DNA from: Chryseobacterium foetidum
GTDB taxonomy: Bacteria; Bacteroidota; Bacteroidia; Flavobacteriales; Weeksellaceae
Reading direction: 5' to 3'
DNA: 64,000 nt
NCBI RefSeq assembly: GCF_025457425.1
Contig: NZ_JAMXIA010000001.1
Coordinates: 1,860,001 to 1,924,000 of the forward strand
A program made the position numbers and the translations under genes. Within the stretch, counting starts at the first letter, position 1, and the number at the start of each line of letters is the position of its first letter. Below, piece by piece: positions 1-8,957 of the stretch. Under the pieces are notes generated by a model that worked only from the letters and a program-made list of their open reading frames with translations, ran no database searches and was not told the DNA's origin.

Positions 1-650
1 TTGAAATCTTCATCAACCGTTGCGTTCAAGGTAATTTTTTCATTTGAAATAGGATGATTGAAAGCCAATTGATGCGCGTGCAGTGTCATTTTTGAAATGC
101 CAAAAGTTTCAAGCCACAATTTGTTTTGCTTGTTGCAGCCGTGTTTTCTACAGCCTAAAATGGGATGCAGAATATGTTTAAAATGTTTTCTCAACTGATG
201 AAACCGTCCTGTCTCTGGAATCGCTTCTACCAGACAATATCTTGAAGTCTGATGTTTTAAAAAAGGCAAATCTATTTCTGAAGTCTGTAACCGACGATAA
301 TATGTAACCGCGTTCTGCTTAATTTCATTTTCATTCACCAAATCGTAATCGATGGTTTCTTCATCTTTCGCCCAGCCACGAAGAATGGCGATGTATCGCT
401 TTTCAACCTTTTTCTCTTCAAACTGAGTGCTCATAAGTCGCAAAGTGTCTTTATCTAAAGTGAAAAGCAGAACGCCTGAAGTTTTTCTGTCTAATCGGTG
501 AACAGGATACACTTTTTGTCCGATCTGTTTTCTCAGTTCCTGAATTGCGTAAGTGTCTGCCTCTCCGGAATAGAAAGATTTATGAACCAGGAGTCCGCTG
601 GGTTTGTTGATGGCAATAAGATGTTCGTCGCGATACAGAATTTCTAACAT
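1..650 (-). CDS. truC: TruC-like tRNA pseudouridine synthase, C-terminus cut by window edge
   Basis: Read on the minus strand from an ATG at 648-650, the frame stays open for about 216 residues to the left edge, so the stop is missing. It is an RluA-superfamily pseudouridine synthase. The motif HRLDRKTSG lies at residues 51-59, with Asp54 as the expected catalytic aspartate. The opening (LYRDEHLIAINKPSGLLVHK) and the later segment HPILGCRKHGCNKQNKLW are typical of TruC, which modifies uridine 65 of tRNA. Other RluA-type enzymes acting on rRNA are possible, but the HPI-G-HG-N-N pattern favours TruC. TruC proteins are about 230-260 residues, so only a short tail should be missing. Confidence 0.85.
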   Translation of the reverse strand, partial: MLEILYRDEHLIAINKPSGLLVHKSFYSGEADTYAIQELRKQIGQKVYPVHRLDRKTSGVLLFTLDKDTLRLMSTQFEEKKVEKRYIAILRGWAKDEETIDYDLVNENEIKQNAVTYYRRLQTSEIDLPFLKHQTSRYCLVEAIPETGRFHQLRKHFKHILHPILGCRKHGCNKQNKLWLETFGISKMTLHAHQLAFNHPISNEKITLNATVDEDF

Positions 651-676
651 TCCGCAAAACTAAGGATAAATTAGTT

Positions 677-871
677 TTACAACTCTCTTTTAAAAGTATA
701 AATAACACCGTAAAAGGTTCCTCCGTAATCCCTGCTTTCTGCGACCACCAATTCCCAGCCTTCACTTCCGTGTTGATTTAAAATCTTATCAATTTCAACA
801 GGATCATATTTGGTTCCCCAAAATCCTTTCGGTTCAATAATAACTGTTTTATACTCGAATCTTTTTTTCAT
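677..871 (-). CDS. DUF4177 family small protein
   Basis: A 64-residue protein with the pattern FEYKTVIIEPKGFWG near the start, then GWELV, then a YTFKRE-like end. This order (strand, amphipathic helix ending in GWELV, strand) matches the small DUF4177 family, whose function is unknown. There is no signal peptide or membrane segment. It lies 27 bases upstream of the truC-like gene on the same strand and may be co-transcribed with it. Confidence 0.7.
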   Translation of the reverse strand: MKKRFEYKTVIIEPKGFWGTKYDPVEIDKILNQHGSEGWELVVAESRDYGGTFYGVIYTFKREL

Positions 872-924
872 AATACATTTCTATTCAGCTTTAAATTTAA
901 AATAATTAATTGAAATTTAGACGT

Positions 925-957
925 AAACCTAACGGGTTTCAGAAACCCGTTAAGTTT
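925..957. repeat. 33-bp palindrome, copy 1 (15-3-15)
   Basis: The arms AAACCTAACGGGTTT and AAACCCGTTAAGTTT are separated by the loop CAG, with one mismatched pair. It sits in the gap between the DUF4177 gene and a divergent exported protein. It is one of six palindromes of identical size and layout in the window (others at 1748, 1829, 12267, 18869 and 56980). Confidence 0.85.
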
Positions 958-1159
958 TGTATTTTTATTCATAAGTTTAAAAGTGCAACTACTTATTTAG
1001 TTGAGTCCTCCTTTTCTTTAAACACTTCTCAGATTCTACAGTAGAAGCTTTTTCATGCCTAAAAAAAAAAGAATTACAAATCTCCTTCAGATGAAAAAAT
1101 TAACATTTTATCCTTACTGATAATTGATTATTTTATTTATCATTGCAAAAAATAAAATT

Positions 1160-1684
1160 ATGAAAAACTTCAGTTTAATATTACTCACATTGCTGTTGTC
1201 ATCGAATCTTTTTTCGCAAACGACTGATACTTTGAGTTTAGGCAAAACAGGCAGAGAATTTTTCATCAAGGGAAACCAGAAATATAAGGCATCTGAATAC
1301 AAAAGCGTTTTTACCAATCAGGAAGCTTTGGCTTACATGAAAAAATCACGTACCAACAATGCTGTTTCTCAGGTTTTTGGGATAATGGGCGGCGGATTGG
1401 TCGGATGGGGACTGGCTTCTGCAATCAGCGGAAAAAAAACAGTGCAAAATGGTGTGGTAATTAAAGAACAGGCAAAAGGTGGCTGGGGATTAGTTGGTGC
1501 CGGCGTTGGATTAATCGGTATCGCAATTCCTTTTGCAATTGGTTCTTCTAAAAACCTTAAAAATGCTGTTAAAACCCAGAATGAAGCTGACAGAAGAGGC
1601 AACGAATCTCAAAAGACTCATGCCAACAGATTTTACAAACTTGAAATTGGCGGAAACGGAGTTGGATTAAGTTATAATTTCTAA
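1160..1684 (+). CDS. Exported glycine-rich hypothetical protein
   Basis: A 174-residue protein, read from the ATG at 1160 because this start gives a clean signal peptide (MKNFSLILLTLLLSSNLFS, then Q). An upstream in-frame start at 1124 would bury the signal. Two glycine-rich hydrophobic segments (around residues 75-90 and 115-135) look like membrane hairpins, and the chain ends in a terminal Phe like many outer-membrane proteins. Proteins of this form are common in Bacteroidota but I know no function. A hairpin with a T run follows the stop. Confidence 0.6.
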   Translation: MKNFSLILLTLLLSSNLFSQTTDTLSLGKTGREFFIKGNQKYKASEYKSVFTNQEALAYMKKSRTNNAVSQVFGIMGGGLVGWGLASAISGKKTVQNGVVIKEQAKGGWGLVGAGVGLIGIAIPFAIGSSKNLKNAVKTQNEADRRGNESQKTHANRFYKLEIGGNGVGLSYNF

Positions 1685-1693
1685 AAATAATGT

Positions 1694-1720
1694 AAAGCGG
1701 TTTTTTTAAACTGCTTTTTT
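1694..1720 (+). terminator. Rho-independent terminator of the 1160-1684 gene
   Basis: The arms AAAGCGGTTT (1694-1703) and AAACTGCTTT (1708-1717) pair with one G-T wobble and run into T residues, ten bases after the stop codon. Confidence 0.75.
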
Positions 1721-1747
1721 ATTCCTTATTAAAATATTGCATGATCT

Positions 1748-1780
1748 AAACCTAACGGGTTTTCGAAACCCGTTAGGTTT
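1748..1780. repeat. 33-bp palindrome, copy 2 (15-3-15)
   Basis: Perfect arms AAACCTAACGGGTTT and AAACCCGTTAGGTTT around the loop TCG. It is nearly the same sequence as copy 1 at 925. Confidence 0.9.
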
Positions 1781-1828
1781 GGAAGTATGCTTTTGTAAAA
1801 TTGGGATTTTAATTTTTGAGCTGTCGCT

Positions 1829-1861
1829 AAACCTCATAGATTTTTGAAACCTATGAGGTTT
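1829..1861. repeat. 33-bp palindrome, copy 3 (15-3-15)
   Basis: Arms AAACCTCATAGATTT and AAACCTATGAGGTTT around the loop TTG, with one mismatch. The variable inner triplet is CAT in the left arm and ATG in the right arm, so pairing is kept although the sequence differs from copies 1 and 2. Confidence 0.85.
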
Positions 1862-1901
1862 TCTTTGGAAAAATTACAGTTGTTCATAAACGTAATTTTC
1901 T

Positions 1902-2004
1902 CCATAGCCCTGATGGGAACGGCATCCTTTTTTGTGGCGGATGCAACGAAGTGGAGACCGCCACAAAAAAGATACAGTGGACAGCAGGTTCCCGGCTCCT
2001 AAAA
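1902..2004. repeat. Interspersed 'CGGCATCC...AAAAGATA' element, copy A
   Basis: This stretch contains CGGCATCC, a 13-bp inverted repeat (TTTTTTGTGGCGG at 1928-1940 and CCGCCACAAAAAA at 1958-1970), then AAGATACAGTGGACAGC. A second stretch at 18779-18846 has the same block order with sequence changes. I infer an interspersed repeat family of Flavobacteriia. Together with copies 2 and 3 of the 33-bp palindrome it fills most of the 400-base gap 1685-2084. The rest is the terminator at 1694, a C/T-rich stretch near 2029-2050 and the glyQS promoter. Confidence 0.65.
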
Positions 2005-2057
2005 ATCTGCAATGCAAAAACTTCCGTCATCCCGCTTCCCACTTCCCGCTTTTTCAC

Positions 2058-2065
2058 TATTTTTG
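2058..2065 (+). promoter_or_regulatory. Candidate -7 promoter box for glyQS
   Basis: TATTTTTG matches the Bacteroidota -7 consensus TAnnTTTG and lies 19 bases upstream of the ATG. No convincing -33 TTG is seen at the usual spacing. Confidence 0.5.
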
Positions 2066-2084
2066 CACGTAAGACGAAAAATTT

Positions 2085-3626
2085 ATGGCAAAGCAAGACG
2101 ATGTTTTCAAGAAAGTGATTTCTCACGCTAAAGAATATGGGTTTATTTTCCCTTCAAGTGAAATTTACGATGGTTTATCTGCAGTTTATGACTACGGACA
2201 AAACGGTGCAGAACTGAAAAACAATATCAAACAATACTGGTGGAAAGCGATGGTACAGTTGAACGAAAATATTGTGGGTATTGATTCGGCGATCCTGATG
2301 CACCCGACCACCTGGAAAGCCTCGGGCCACGTTGATGCTTTTAATGATCCTTTGATTGACAATAAAGATTCTAAAAAACGTTTCAGAGCGGATGTTTTGG
2401 TGGAAGATTACTGTGCGAAGATCGAGGATAAAGAAAATAAAGAGATTGAAAAAGCTGCCAAAAGATTTGGTGAGTCCTTCGATAAAGCTCAGTTTGAAGC
2501 GACGAATCCTAAAATTTTGGAATACCGTGCGAAGAGAGCTGAAATTCTTTCAAGATTGGCGAAATCTTTAGAAAATGAAGACCTTGCCGATGTAAAATCT
2601 TTAATTGAAGAACTGGAAATTGCTGATCCGGACACCGGTTCAAGAAACTGGACTGAGGTAAGACAATTTAATCTGATGTTTGGAACCAAACTGGGTGCTT
2701 CTGCAGATTCTGCGATGGATCTTTATTTGAGACCGGAAACTGCTCAGGGAATTTTTGTTAATTTTTTGAATGTACAGAAAACTTCGCGTCACAGACTTCC
2801 GTTTGGTATTGCTCAGATTGGTAAGGCGTTTAGAAATGAAATCGTTGCGAGACAGTTTATCTTCAGAATGCGTGAATTTGAACAGATGGAAATGCAGTTT
2901 TTTGTTGCTCCGGGAACTGAAATTGAATTCTACGAACAGTGGAAAACAAAACGTCTGAACTGGCACAGAGCGCTTGGTTTGGGTGATGAAAATTACAGAT
3001 TCCACGACCATGAGAAACTGGCGCATTATGCAAATGCTGCGGCGGATATTGAATTTAATTTCCCGTTTGGATTTAAGGAACTGGAAGGTATTCACTCAAG
3101 AACCGATTTCGATTTGAAGGCGCATGAGAAATTCTCCGGAAGAAAATTACAGTTTTTCGATCCTGAGAGAAATGAAAATTATGTTCCTTATGTGGTGGAA
3201 ACTTCTGTTGGTTTAGACAGATTATTCCTTTCTATATTCTCGCATTGCTTAAAAGATGAAGTACTGGAGGACGGTTCGGAAAGAACAGTTTTATCGTTAC
3301 CTCCAGCGTTGGCTCCGGTAAAAGCAGCGATTCTTCCTTTGATGAAGAAAGATGGTTTGGCAGAATATGCTGAAAACATCTTCAATGATTTGAAATACGA
3401 TTTTAATTTATTCTACGAAGAAAAAGATGCGATCGGAAAGCGTTACAGAAGACAGGATGCCATCGGAACGCCTTACTGTATCACAATTGACCACGATTCG
3501 TTAACCGATCACACAGTGACCATCAGAGACAGAGACACAATGCAGCAGGAAAGAGTTCCGGTTTCTGAACTGAGAAGAATTATCGATGAGAAAACGAATT
3601 TCAGAAATTTACTTTCTAAAATATAA
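2085..3626 (+). CDS. glyQS: Glycine--tRNA ligase, dimeric alpha2 type
   Basis: A 513-residue class II aminoacyl-tRNA synthetase that charges tRNA-Gly in the cytoplasm. The N-terminal part has the GlyRS pattern GFIFPSSEIYDGLSAVYDYG. Motif 2 (FRNEIVARQFIFRMREFEQME) starts near residue 248 and motif 3 (VGLDRLFLSIF) near 376. The C-terminal anticodon-binding domain begins around residue 405. This is the single-chain dimeric type, not the two-gene tetrameric form of E. coli. It is a stand-alone gene with its own promoter candidate and a downstream hairpin. Confidence 0.97.
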   Translation: MAKQDDVFKKVISHAKEYGFIFPSSEIYDGLSAVYDYGQNGAELKNNIKQYWWKAMVQLNENIVGIDSAILMHPTTWKASGHVDAFNDPLIDNKDSKKRFRADVLVEDYCAKIEDKENKEIEKAAKRFGESFDKAQFEATNPKILEYRAKRAEILSRLAKSLENEDLADVKSLIEELEIADPDTGSRNWTEVRQFNLMFGTKLGASADSAMDLYLRPETAQGIFVNFLNVQKTSRHRLPFGIAQIGKAFRNEIVARQFIFRMREFEQMEMQFFVAPGTEIEFYEQWKTKRLNWHRALGLGDENYRFHDHEKLAHYANAAADIEFNFPFGFKELEGIHSRTDFDLKAHEKFSGRKLQFFDPERNENYVPYVVETSVGLDRLFLSIFSHCLKDEVLEDGSERTVLSLPPALAPVKAAILPLMKKDGLAEYAENIFNDLKYDFNLFYEEKDAIGKRYRRQDAIGTPYCITIDHDSLTDHTVTIRDRDTMQQERVPVSELRRIIDEKTNFRNLLSKI

Positions 3627-3630
3627 ATTG

Positions 3631-3657
3631 AAAGCCTTGAGAAATCAGGGCTTTTTT
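3631..3657 (+). terminator. Rho-independent terminator after glyQS
   Basis: The arms AAAGCCTTGA (3631-3640) and TCAGGGCTTT (3645-3654) surround a GAAA loop and are followed by T residues, five bases after the glyQS stop. Confidence 0.75.
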
Positions 3658-3680
3658 GATGCCTGATTCTAAAAATATTC

Positions 3681-3688
3681 TAAATTTG
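3681..3688 (+). promoter_or_regulatory. Candidate -7 promoter box for the serine hydrolase gene
   Basis: TAAATTTG matches TAnnTTTG exactly, 17 bases upstream of the ATG at 3706 and just after the glyQS terminator. Confidence 0.5.
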
Positions 3689-3705
3689 TTGAAGACCCAA
3701 TTCTT

Positions 3706-4839
3706 ATGATTATTCTTTTTTATATTACTTTATTTCTGGTAGCTGTCGTGATTTTATTCTATATTTTCGGATATGCTTACCTCTTTAACGGTATTTCTAA
3801 AACCTATCTGCGTGGGAAATCCAGCGCTAATATTGACGATGGTAAATTCTTCAGCAAAAACGTCATTGAAACGAAATCTCCTAAACCTTGGGTTAAAGCT
3901 GATAATTACAACAAAGAAGACTTACCTAAAAATATAGTTGATGATTTAAATCTTGGTAACACCGCTTCATTTTTAGTCATAAAGGACGGAAAACTGTTAC
4001 ACGAACAGTATTGGAAAGGGTACAACAAAAATTCGCTAACCAACTCTTTTTCTATGGCGAAGGCAGTAACTGTGATGCTTTTGGGAAAAGCTTTGGAGGA
4101 AGGAAAAATTAAAGATATCAATGATAAATTTTCTGATTATTTTGATGAATTTAAAACCAAACCATCTGCAGAAAATTTAACTTTAAAAAATCTGGCTCAG
4201 ATGGAATCCGGTTTGGATTGGGATGAAGATTATAAAAATCCTTTCCGGCCGAATGCCAAGGCTTATTATGGGAAAAGCCTTATTGATGCTACATTTAAAA
4301 GAAGATTTAAAGAAAAATCCGGCGAAAGATTCGAGTATCAAAGCGGATCGACTCAGCTTTTGGGTTTTGCCATAAAGAAAGCTGCTGGACAAACGCTGGC
4401 AAGTTATCTATCTGAAAAATTCTGGATTCCGCTCGGTATGGAGCAAAATGCCATTTGGAGCACGGATAAAAGTGGTATGGAGAAAACGTATTGCTGCATT
4501 CACGCCACTTCCAGAGATTTTGCAAAGCTCGGACAGCTATTTTTAAATGACGGTGAATTTGATGGTCAGCAGTTATTGAATCTTGATTTCATCAATGAAA
4601 TGAAAAATCCGACCAAAAAATCAAGCGAAATTTATGGAATGGGTTTTTGGATTAATAACGATAACCCTATTAAACATTATTATTTCCTCGGACTTCAGGG
4701 GCAATATATTATTATGATTCCTGAATATAAAATGGTAATCGTGAGAACAGGAAGTTATAATAATCTGCCTAAAACAGACAGAGGAAGACCAAATCAGGTG
4801 AGGTTTTTGGTGAATGAAACAGTGAAGCATTTTTCTTAA
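3706..4839 (+). CDS. Membrane-anchored serine hydrolase, class C beta-lactamase fold
   Basis: A 377-residue protein with one N-terminal membrane helix (about residues 2-25), so the catalytic domain probably faces the periplasm. The active-site motif SxxK appears as SMAK with Ser116 and Lys119. The second motif is YQS at residues 211-213. These two motifs and the length match the 'beta-lactamase' serine hydrolase family, which includes DD-peptidases, esterases and amide hydrolases. The substrate cannot be told from sequence. True AmpC activity is not implied. A short GTTGAAGTTGAAGTTGA repeat follows the stop. Confidence 0.88.
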   Translation: MIILFYITLFLVAVVILFYIFGYAYLFNGISKTYLRGKSSANIDDGKFFSKNVIETKSPKPWVKADNYNKEDLPKNIVDDLNLGNTASFLVIKDGKLLHEQYWKGYNKNSLTNSFSMAKAVTVMLLGKALEEGKIKDINDKFSDYFDEFKTKPSAENLTLKNLAQMESGLDWDEDYKNPFRPNAKAYYGKSLIDATFKRRFKEKSGERFEYQSGSTQLLGFAIKKAAGQTLASYLSEKFWIPLGMEQNAIWSTDKSGMEKTYCCIHATSRDFAKLGQLFLNDGEFDGQQLLNLDFINEMKNPTKKSSEIYGMGFWINNDNPIKHYYFLGLQGQYIIMIPEYKMVIVRTGSYNNLPKTDRGRPNQVRFLVNETVKHFS

Positions 4840-4960
4840 GGTTAAGGTTGAAGTTGAAGTTGATACTTAGGGAACAAAGATTAATTTAGATTTGTCTGAA
4901 ACTTAAATAGACTTAAAAGCTAAAACACCTATTGTTTCAAATTCTTTTAAACAGAAAATT

Positions 4961-5572
4961 ATGAAAAATTACAACCCGAAAGTGGATGAGTACATTGAAA
5001 AAGCTCCGGAGTTTGCACAACCGATTTTAAACATAATTCGTGACGTTGTTCATGAATGTTATCCTGAAATCGAAGAAGCGATCAAATGGAAGTTCCCGAC
5101 TTTTATGTACAAAGGGAAAATTCTCTGCTCGATGGTGTCGTTTAAACAATATTGCAGCATGGGGTTTTGGCTTCACGGTGAAATGCAGACCATAAAAAAT
5201 CTCAAAACCGATGCCGAACAAACCAACATGTTCAGTCTCGGGAAGATTACGAAAATGGAAGAACTTCCGAAAAGACCTCAGCTCAAAAAAATCATCTTTG
5301 AAGCCATGGAACTGACCGATATGGGCGTTAAGCTAAAGAAATCAGCACCTTCAAAAACCGAAATTGAAGTTCCTGACTATTTTCAAAATGCTTTAAATCA
5401 AAATCAAAAAGCTTTGGAAGTTTTTCAAAAAGCATCACCTTCTTTCAGAAAAGAATATGTCAATTGGATTGTTGAAGCCAAAACCGAAACTACCCGGAAC
5501 AAAAGAATGGAGCAGGCTATAGAATGGATTTCTGAAGGAAAAGGCAGGAACTGGAAATATGAGAAGAAATAG
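4961..5572 (+). CDS. YdeI/OmpD-associated family protein
   Basis: A 203-residue soluble protein. The N-terminal half has the DUF1801-like pattern EAIKWKFPTFMYKGKILC...GFWLHG. The C-terminal tail (YVNWIVEAKTETTRNKRM, then EWISEGKGRNWKYEKK) is the YdeI/OmpD-associated signature. Molecular function is not established. It stands alone between the serine hydrolase gene and the mutagenesis cassette. Confidence 0.82.
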   Translation: MKNYNPKVDEYIEKAPEFAQPILNIIRDVVHECYPEIEEAIKWKFPTFMYKGKILCSMVSFKQYCSMGFWLHGEMQTIKNLKTDAEQTNMFSLGKITKMEELPKRPQLKKIIFEAMELTDMGVKLKKSAPSKTEIEVPDYFQNALNQNQKALEVFQKASPSFRKEYVNWIVEAKTETTRNKRMEQAIEWISEGKGRNWKYEKK

Positions 5573-5875
5573 AGATGGAAGCAGGAAGATGGGAGCCGGA
5601 AGTTTAGCGGCTTGAAATATTTTTTTTTAACTGAAAGTTTTTTTTTAAAAAAGGTCAACTTTCACATTAAATTGATCATTTTTCATAGGTGATGGACGCT
5701 GAAAAAGTAAAAAATTTTGAAGTTGATTTCTTTCAAGAAACAGCTTACAAAATTGATGTCCAAAGCTTATTTGAACTTGCCTGCCGCTCATATTCAACTT
5801 TAAATTCACCATTGATCTTTTGTGCCTTTTCTGGTTGATATAATTATTTGACAAGCTGTAAAACATTAAGCATGA
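5573..5875. other. Intergenic stretch, no convincing gene
   Basis: About 300 bases between the converging YdeI-like gene and the dnaE-type gene. It begins with a purine-rich tract (about 5574-5605, GGAAGCAGGAAGATGGGAG-type) and then two long T runs (around 5619-5650). Short open frames exist on both strands (5692-5838 plus; 5645-5866 minus), but neither resembles a known family or has a convincing start region. I see no clear terminator hairpin. Confidence 0.5.
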
Positions 5876-8800
5876 TCAACTAAATTTCTGTCTTGGCAAA
5901 CCAATTTCGTGTTCCTGCGGATAAGGCTTTCTTGAAGTCATGCTTACATCTTCCTTTACCTGCTGATGAATGTCATAACGCTTTTTACTGTCGTAAGCAT
6001 ATCTGGGATCTGGAATCATCGGCATTTTTGCCATTTTGTGAATAGTTATCGTAGGAAAATGATAATCTACTTCCACTGTTCCGAGCAAAAGATAGCAGCC
6101 GCCACCCTGGAAATCGTATTCTTTCAGACTGTCGGGGAAATGTGCCGTGTCGAAATAATCGCCGTTGACGTCAATCCATGTTCCAAAATACATCGTTCCT
6201 TTTTTAGTAGGAACATGCTTTCTTGAAATGAGATAGGCGAGCATTTTGACCTGTTTTTTGTGGTTTTTCAAAAGATCTTTCACGAAAACCGAGCCTCTGT
6301 ATTTGGTTTCAAGTAAATCAAAAGGTGTAGAAGAAACAGGAAATCCTATAATCTCAAGCTCATCAAATGCGTCTTCGAAAGGATCTCTTTTCAGTTCGGG
6401 AAGTCTGTATTCCTGTGGAGGTTCTTCAATCAACATCAGGCCTCTGTTTTCAGGTTTAAAATTAATGAGCAGCAATCTGGCTTCCACCAGAAGTTCGTTT
6501 TTTCCTTTTCCCGTAAACCGAAATGCGCCAATGAAAATAAGCGTCTGTACAGATTCTATTCCAATCGCAACTCTTCGGATGAAGTCTTCAAGCGATCTGT
6601 AATTTCCGTTCTGTTGGCGTTCCAAAACAATTTCGTGAGCGACTTTTGTTTCAAGATTCTGGAGTAACATTAACCCTAAATAAATGTTTTTTTCATGTAA
6701 ACTGGTTTCAAAATCACTTGAATTCACACAAGGTGGCTGAATATTTCCACCGGACATTTTGGCTTCGTGAATATAGACTTCAGTACGGTAAAACCCACCC
6801 TGATTATTGATCACAGAAACCATAAATTCTAATGGATAATACACTTTCAGATATAAACTCTGATAGCTTTCCACCGCATAAGAAGCCGAATGTGCCTTGC
6901 AGAAAGAATATCCTGCAAACGATTCAATTTGTCGGTAAGCCTCAGTCGTAAGTTCAATGGAATGACCTTTTGCTATACAAGATTTGAAGAAATGCGTTTT
7001 TACTTTCTGGAGTGCAGACAGCGATCTTCCCTTCCCACTCATCGCTCTCCGCAGAATATCGCCATCGCCTAAGCTTAATCCACCAAAATATTGTGCAATT
7101 TTTAGAACGTCTTCCTGATATACCATAATTCCATATGTGTCGCTGAGATGTTTTTCAAAAATAGGATGGAAATATTCAAACTGATCAGGATGATTGTGCC
7201 GGAAAATATACTCCCGCATCATTCCGCTTTGTGCAACGCCGGGACGGATAATAGATGATGCCGCAACCAGTGTGATATAATCTTCACATTTTAATCTTCG
7301 CAAAAGTCCACGCATGGCGGGAGATTCTATGTAAAAACAGCCAATCGTTTTCCCGACGGCTAAATATTCATTGCATACCGGTTCATTTTTAGAGAGCGTT
7401 GTATCCCGAATATCAACATCAATTCCCTGTGTTTTCTTGATGAGTTTTACCGTGTCATTAATTGTTCCCAGACCTCTTTGGGAAAGAATATCAAATTTTT
7501 CCAGACCAATATCTTCTGCCACATACATATCAAACTGAACGATTGGAAATCCTTTTGGCGGCATTTCAAGAGCGGTGTAGTTGGTGATGGGTTCTTCAGA
7601 AATCAAAATCCCACAGGCGTGCATACTTCGTTGATTCGGGAATTTCTCCAACAGTTTTCCATATTGATGAACCAGTTTCACAACGGAATTCATCTCGTGC
7701 GTTTCCATTGATTTACCTGCTAAATTGTCCAATTCTTCTTTTGGTAAACCGAAAGCTTTTCCAACTTCACGAAAAATTGATTTGTATTTGAATTCCACGT
7801 TGGTTCCACAAAAAGCCACGTATTCTTTACCATACTTTTTAAAAATATATTCGAGCATTGCATCACGATCCTGCCAACTCCAGTCGAGGTCGAAATCGGG
7901 AGGTGCCGTACGGTTAAGATTTAAAAAACGCTCAAAATATAAATCCAGTTCCAAAGGACAAATGTCTGTAATTCCAAGGCAATAACTTACAATGGAATTA
8001 GCACCGCTTCCTCTTCCCACATGCATAAAACCCATTTCATTGCTGTGTTGAACAATGTCCCAGGTGATAAGAAAATAGGCTGAGAAATTAAGATCTCCAA
8101 TGACTTTAAGTTCTTTTTCAACTCTTTTTTTTGCGGTTTCATCATCACCATATCGCTTTTTCAGGCCCTCAAAAGCGAGCTTATTTAAAAGTACTATATC
8201 TTCTTCGCGGGATTTTAAATAATATTTTTTATTCTTATTTTCGGTACTTCCGCGTTCTTTATAGGTAAAATCAAAACGACATTCTGCTAAAATTTCTGTT
8301 GTATTATTAATGATTTCCGGATAGTGTACGAATGATTTTATTAAATTTAATTCGGTAGTAAAATACTCAGATTTTCGGCAGATATCGTCTTCATTGAGTT
8401 TCGAAAGAATTGTATTGTTGTCGATCGCCCGCAAAATTCTGTGCAGATTGTACTCTTTTTTGGTGCTGAAAGTTACCGGATGCAAAACCACCATTTTATG
8501 GGTTTTATCTTTAAATTTCTGACGGATCAAAAAGTTTAACTCTTCTTCTCTGATGCCTATAAATTCATTTTCTTTTAAGCTTTCCGGAATGTTGTTTAAT
8601 GGGTAAATGATGAAAACCTTTTCAAATTCCGGAGCTGTTTCAGAAAGTTCAACGCCGTCACAATTATGAGCGGTCAGCATTTTATTCACTTCTCCAATTC
8701 CACTGAATTCTTTGGCAATGGCGATGTACAGAAGTCTGTTCTCTTTTCTTACTTCAATTCCGGCGATGGGTTTAATGCCAAATTTCTCGCATTCTTTTTT

Positions 8801-8941
8801 AAAATCGTAAATAGCGGTTACTGTATTGATGTCTGTTAAAACCAGTTCTTTAATGCCCAATTCGTCAGCCTGCCTCACCAGTTCCTGTACCGATAAAGTG
8901 CCGTAGCGAAGACTGTGAAAAGAATGACAGTTGAGAAACAT
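5876..8941 (-). CDS. dnaE: DNA polymerase III alpha subunit, error-prone accessory type
   Basis: A 1021-residue C-family polymerase. The N-terminal PHP domain (about residues 1-200) begins FLNCHSFHSLRYGTLSVQEL. The palm carries PPDFDLDWSWQDRD, with the two catalytic Asp of the DxD motif. The PHP domain is followed by the finger helix-hairpin-helix region (SGKGRSLSALQK, then YSFCKAHSASYA) and a C-terminal OB-like part. It is shorter than the roughly 1160 residues of a main replicative DnaE. It lies 16 bases downstream of dinB in a gene pair controlled opposite an S24 repressor. I therefore infer an accessory mutagenic (DnaE2-like) role in lesion bypass, not bulk replication. No ImuB-like gene other than DinB is present. 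Confidence 0.9.
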   Translation of the reverse strand: MFLNCHSFHSLRYGTLSVQELVRQADELGIKELVLTDINTVTAIYDFKKECEKFGIKPIAGIEVRKENRLLYIAIAKEFSGIGEVNKMLTAHNCDGVELSETAPEFEKVFIIYPLNNIPESLKENEFIGIREEELNFLIRQKFKDKTHKMVVLHPVTFSTKKEYNLHRILRAIDNNTILSKLNEDDICRKSEYFTTELNLIKSFVHYPEIINNTTEILAECRFDFTYKERGSTENKNKKYYLKSREEDIVLLNKLAFEGLKKRYGDDETAKKRVEKELKVIGDLNFSAYFLITWDIVQHSNEMGFMHVGRGSGANSIVSYCLGITDICPLELDLYFERFLNLNRTAPPDFDLDWSWQDRDAMLEYIFKKYGKEYVAFCGTNVEFKYKSIFREVGKAFGLPKEELDNLAGKSMETHEMNSVVKLVHQYGKLLEKFPNQRSMHACGILISEEPITNYTALEMPPKGFPIVQFDMYVAEDIGLEKFDILSQRGLGTINDTVKLIKKTQGIDVDIRDTTLSKNEPVCNEYLAVGKTIGCFYIESPAMRGLLRRLKCEDYITLVAASSIIRPGVAQSGMMREYIFRHNHPDQFEYFHPIFEKHLSDTYGIMVYQEDVLKIAQYFGGLSLGDGDILRRAMSGKGRSLSALQKVKTHFFKSCIAKGHSIELTTEAYRQIESFAGYSFCKAHSASYAVESYQSLYLKVYYPLEFMVSVINNQGGFYRTEVYIHEAKMSGGNIQPPCVNSSDFETSLHEKNIYLGLMLLQNLETKVAHEIVLERQQNGNYRSLEDFIRRVAIGIESVQTLIFIGAFRFTGKGKNELLVEARLLLINFKPENRGLMLIEEPPQEYRLPELKRDPFEDAFDELEIIGFPVSSTPFDLLETKYRGSVFVKDLLKNHKKQVKMLAYLISRKHVPTKKGTMYFGTWIDVNGDYFDTAHFPDSLKEYDFQGGGCYLLLGTVEVDYHFPTITIHKMAKMPMIPDPRYAYDSKKRYDIHQQVKEDVSMTSRKPYPQEHEIGLPRQKFS

Positions 8942-8957
8942 TTTATTTACATTTTAA

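Noticed and set aside
1884..2126. Minus-strand frame of 80 residues over the glyQS upstream region
   Set aside because: It runs through the interspersed repeat with its 13-bp stem and into glyQS, and its sequence has no domain features.
5692..5838. Plus-strand frame of 48 residues in the dnaE 3' gap
   Set aside because: It starts MDAEKVKNFEVDFFQETAYK and looks protein-like by composition, but has no family resemblance or convincing upstream signals, and an opposing frame covers the same bases.
5645..5866. Minus-strand frame of 73 residues downstream of dnaE
   Set aside because: Low-complexity end and no recognisable motif; likely chance in AT-rich sequence.
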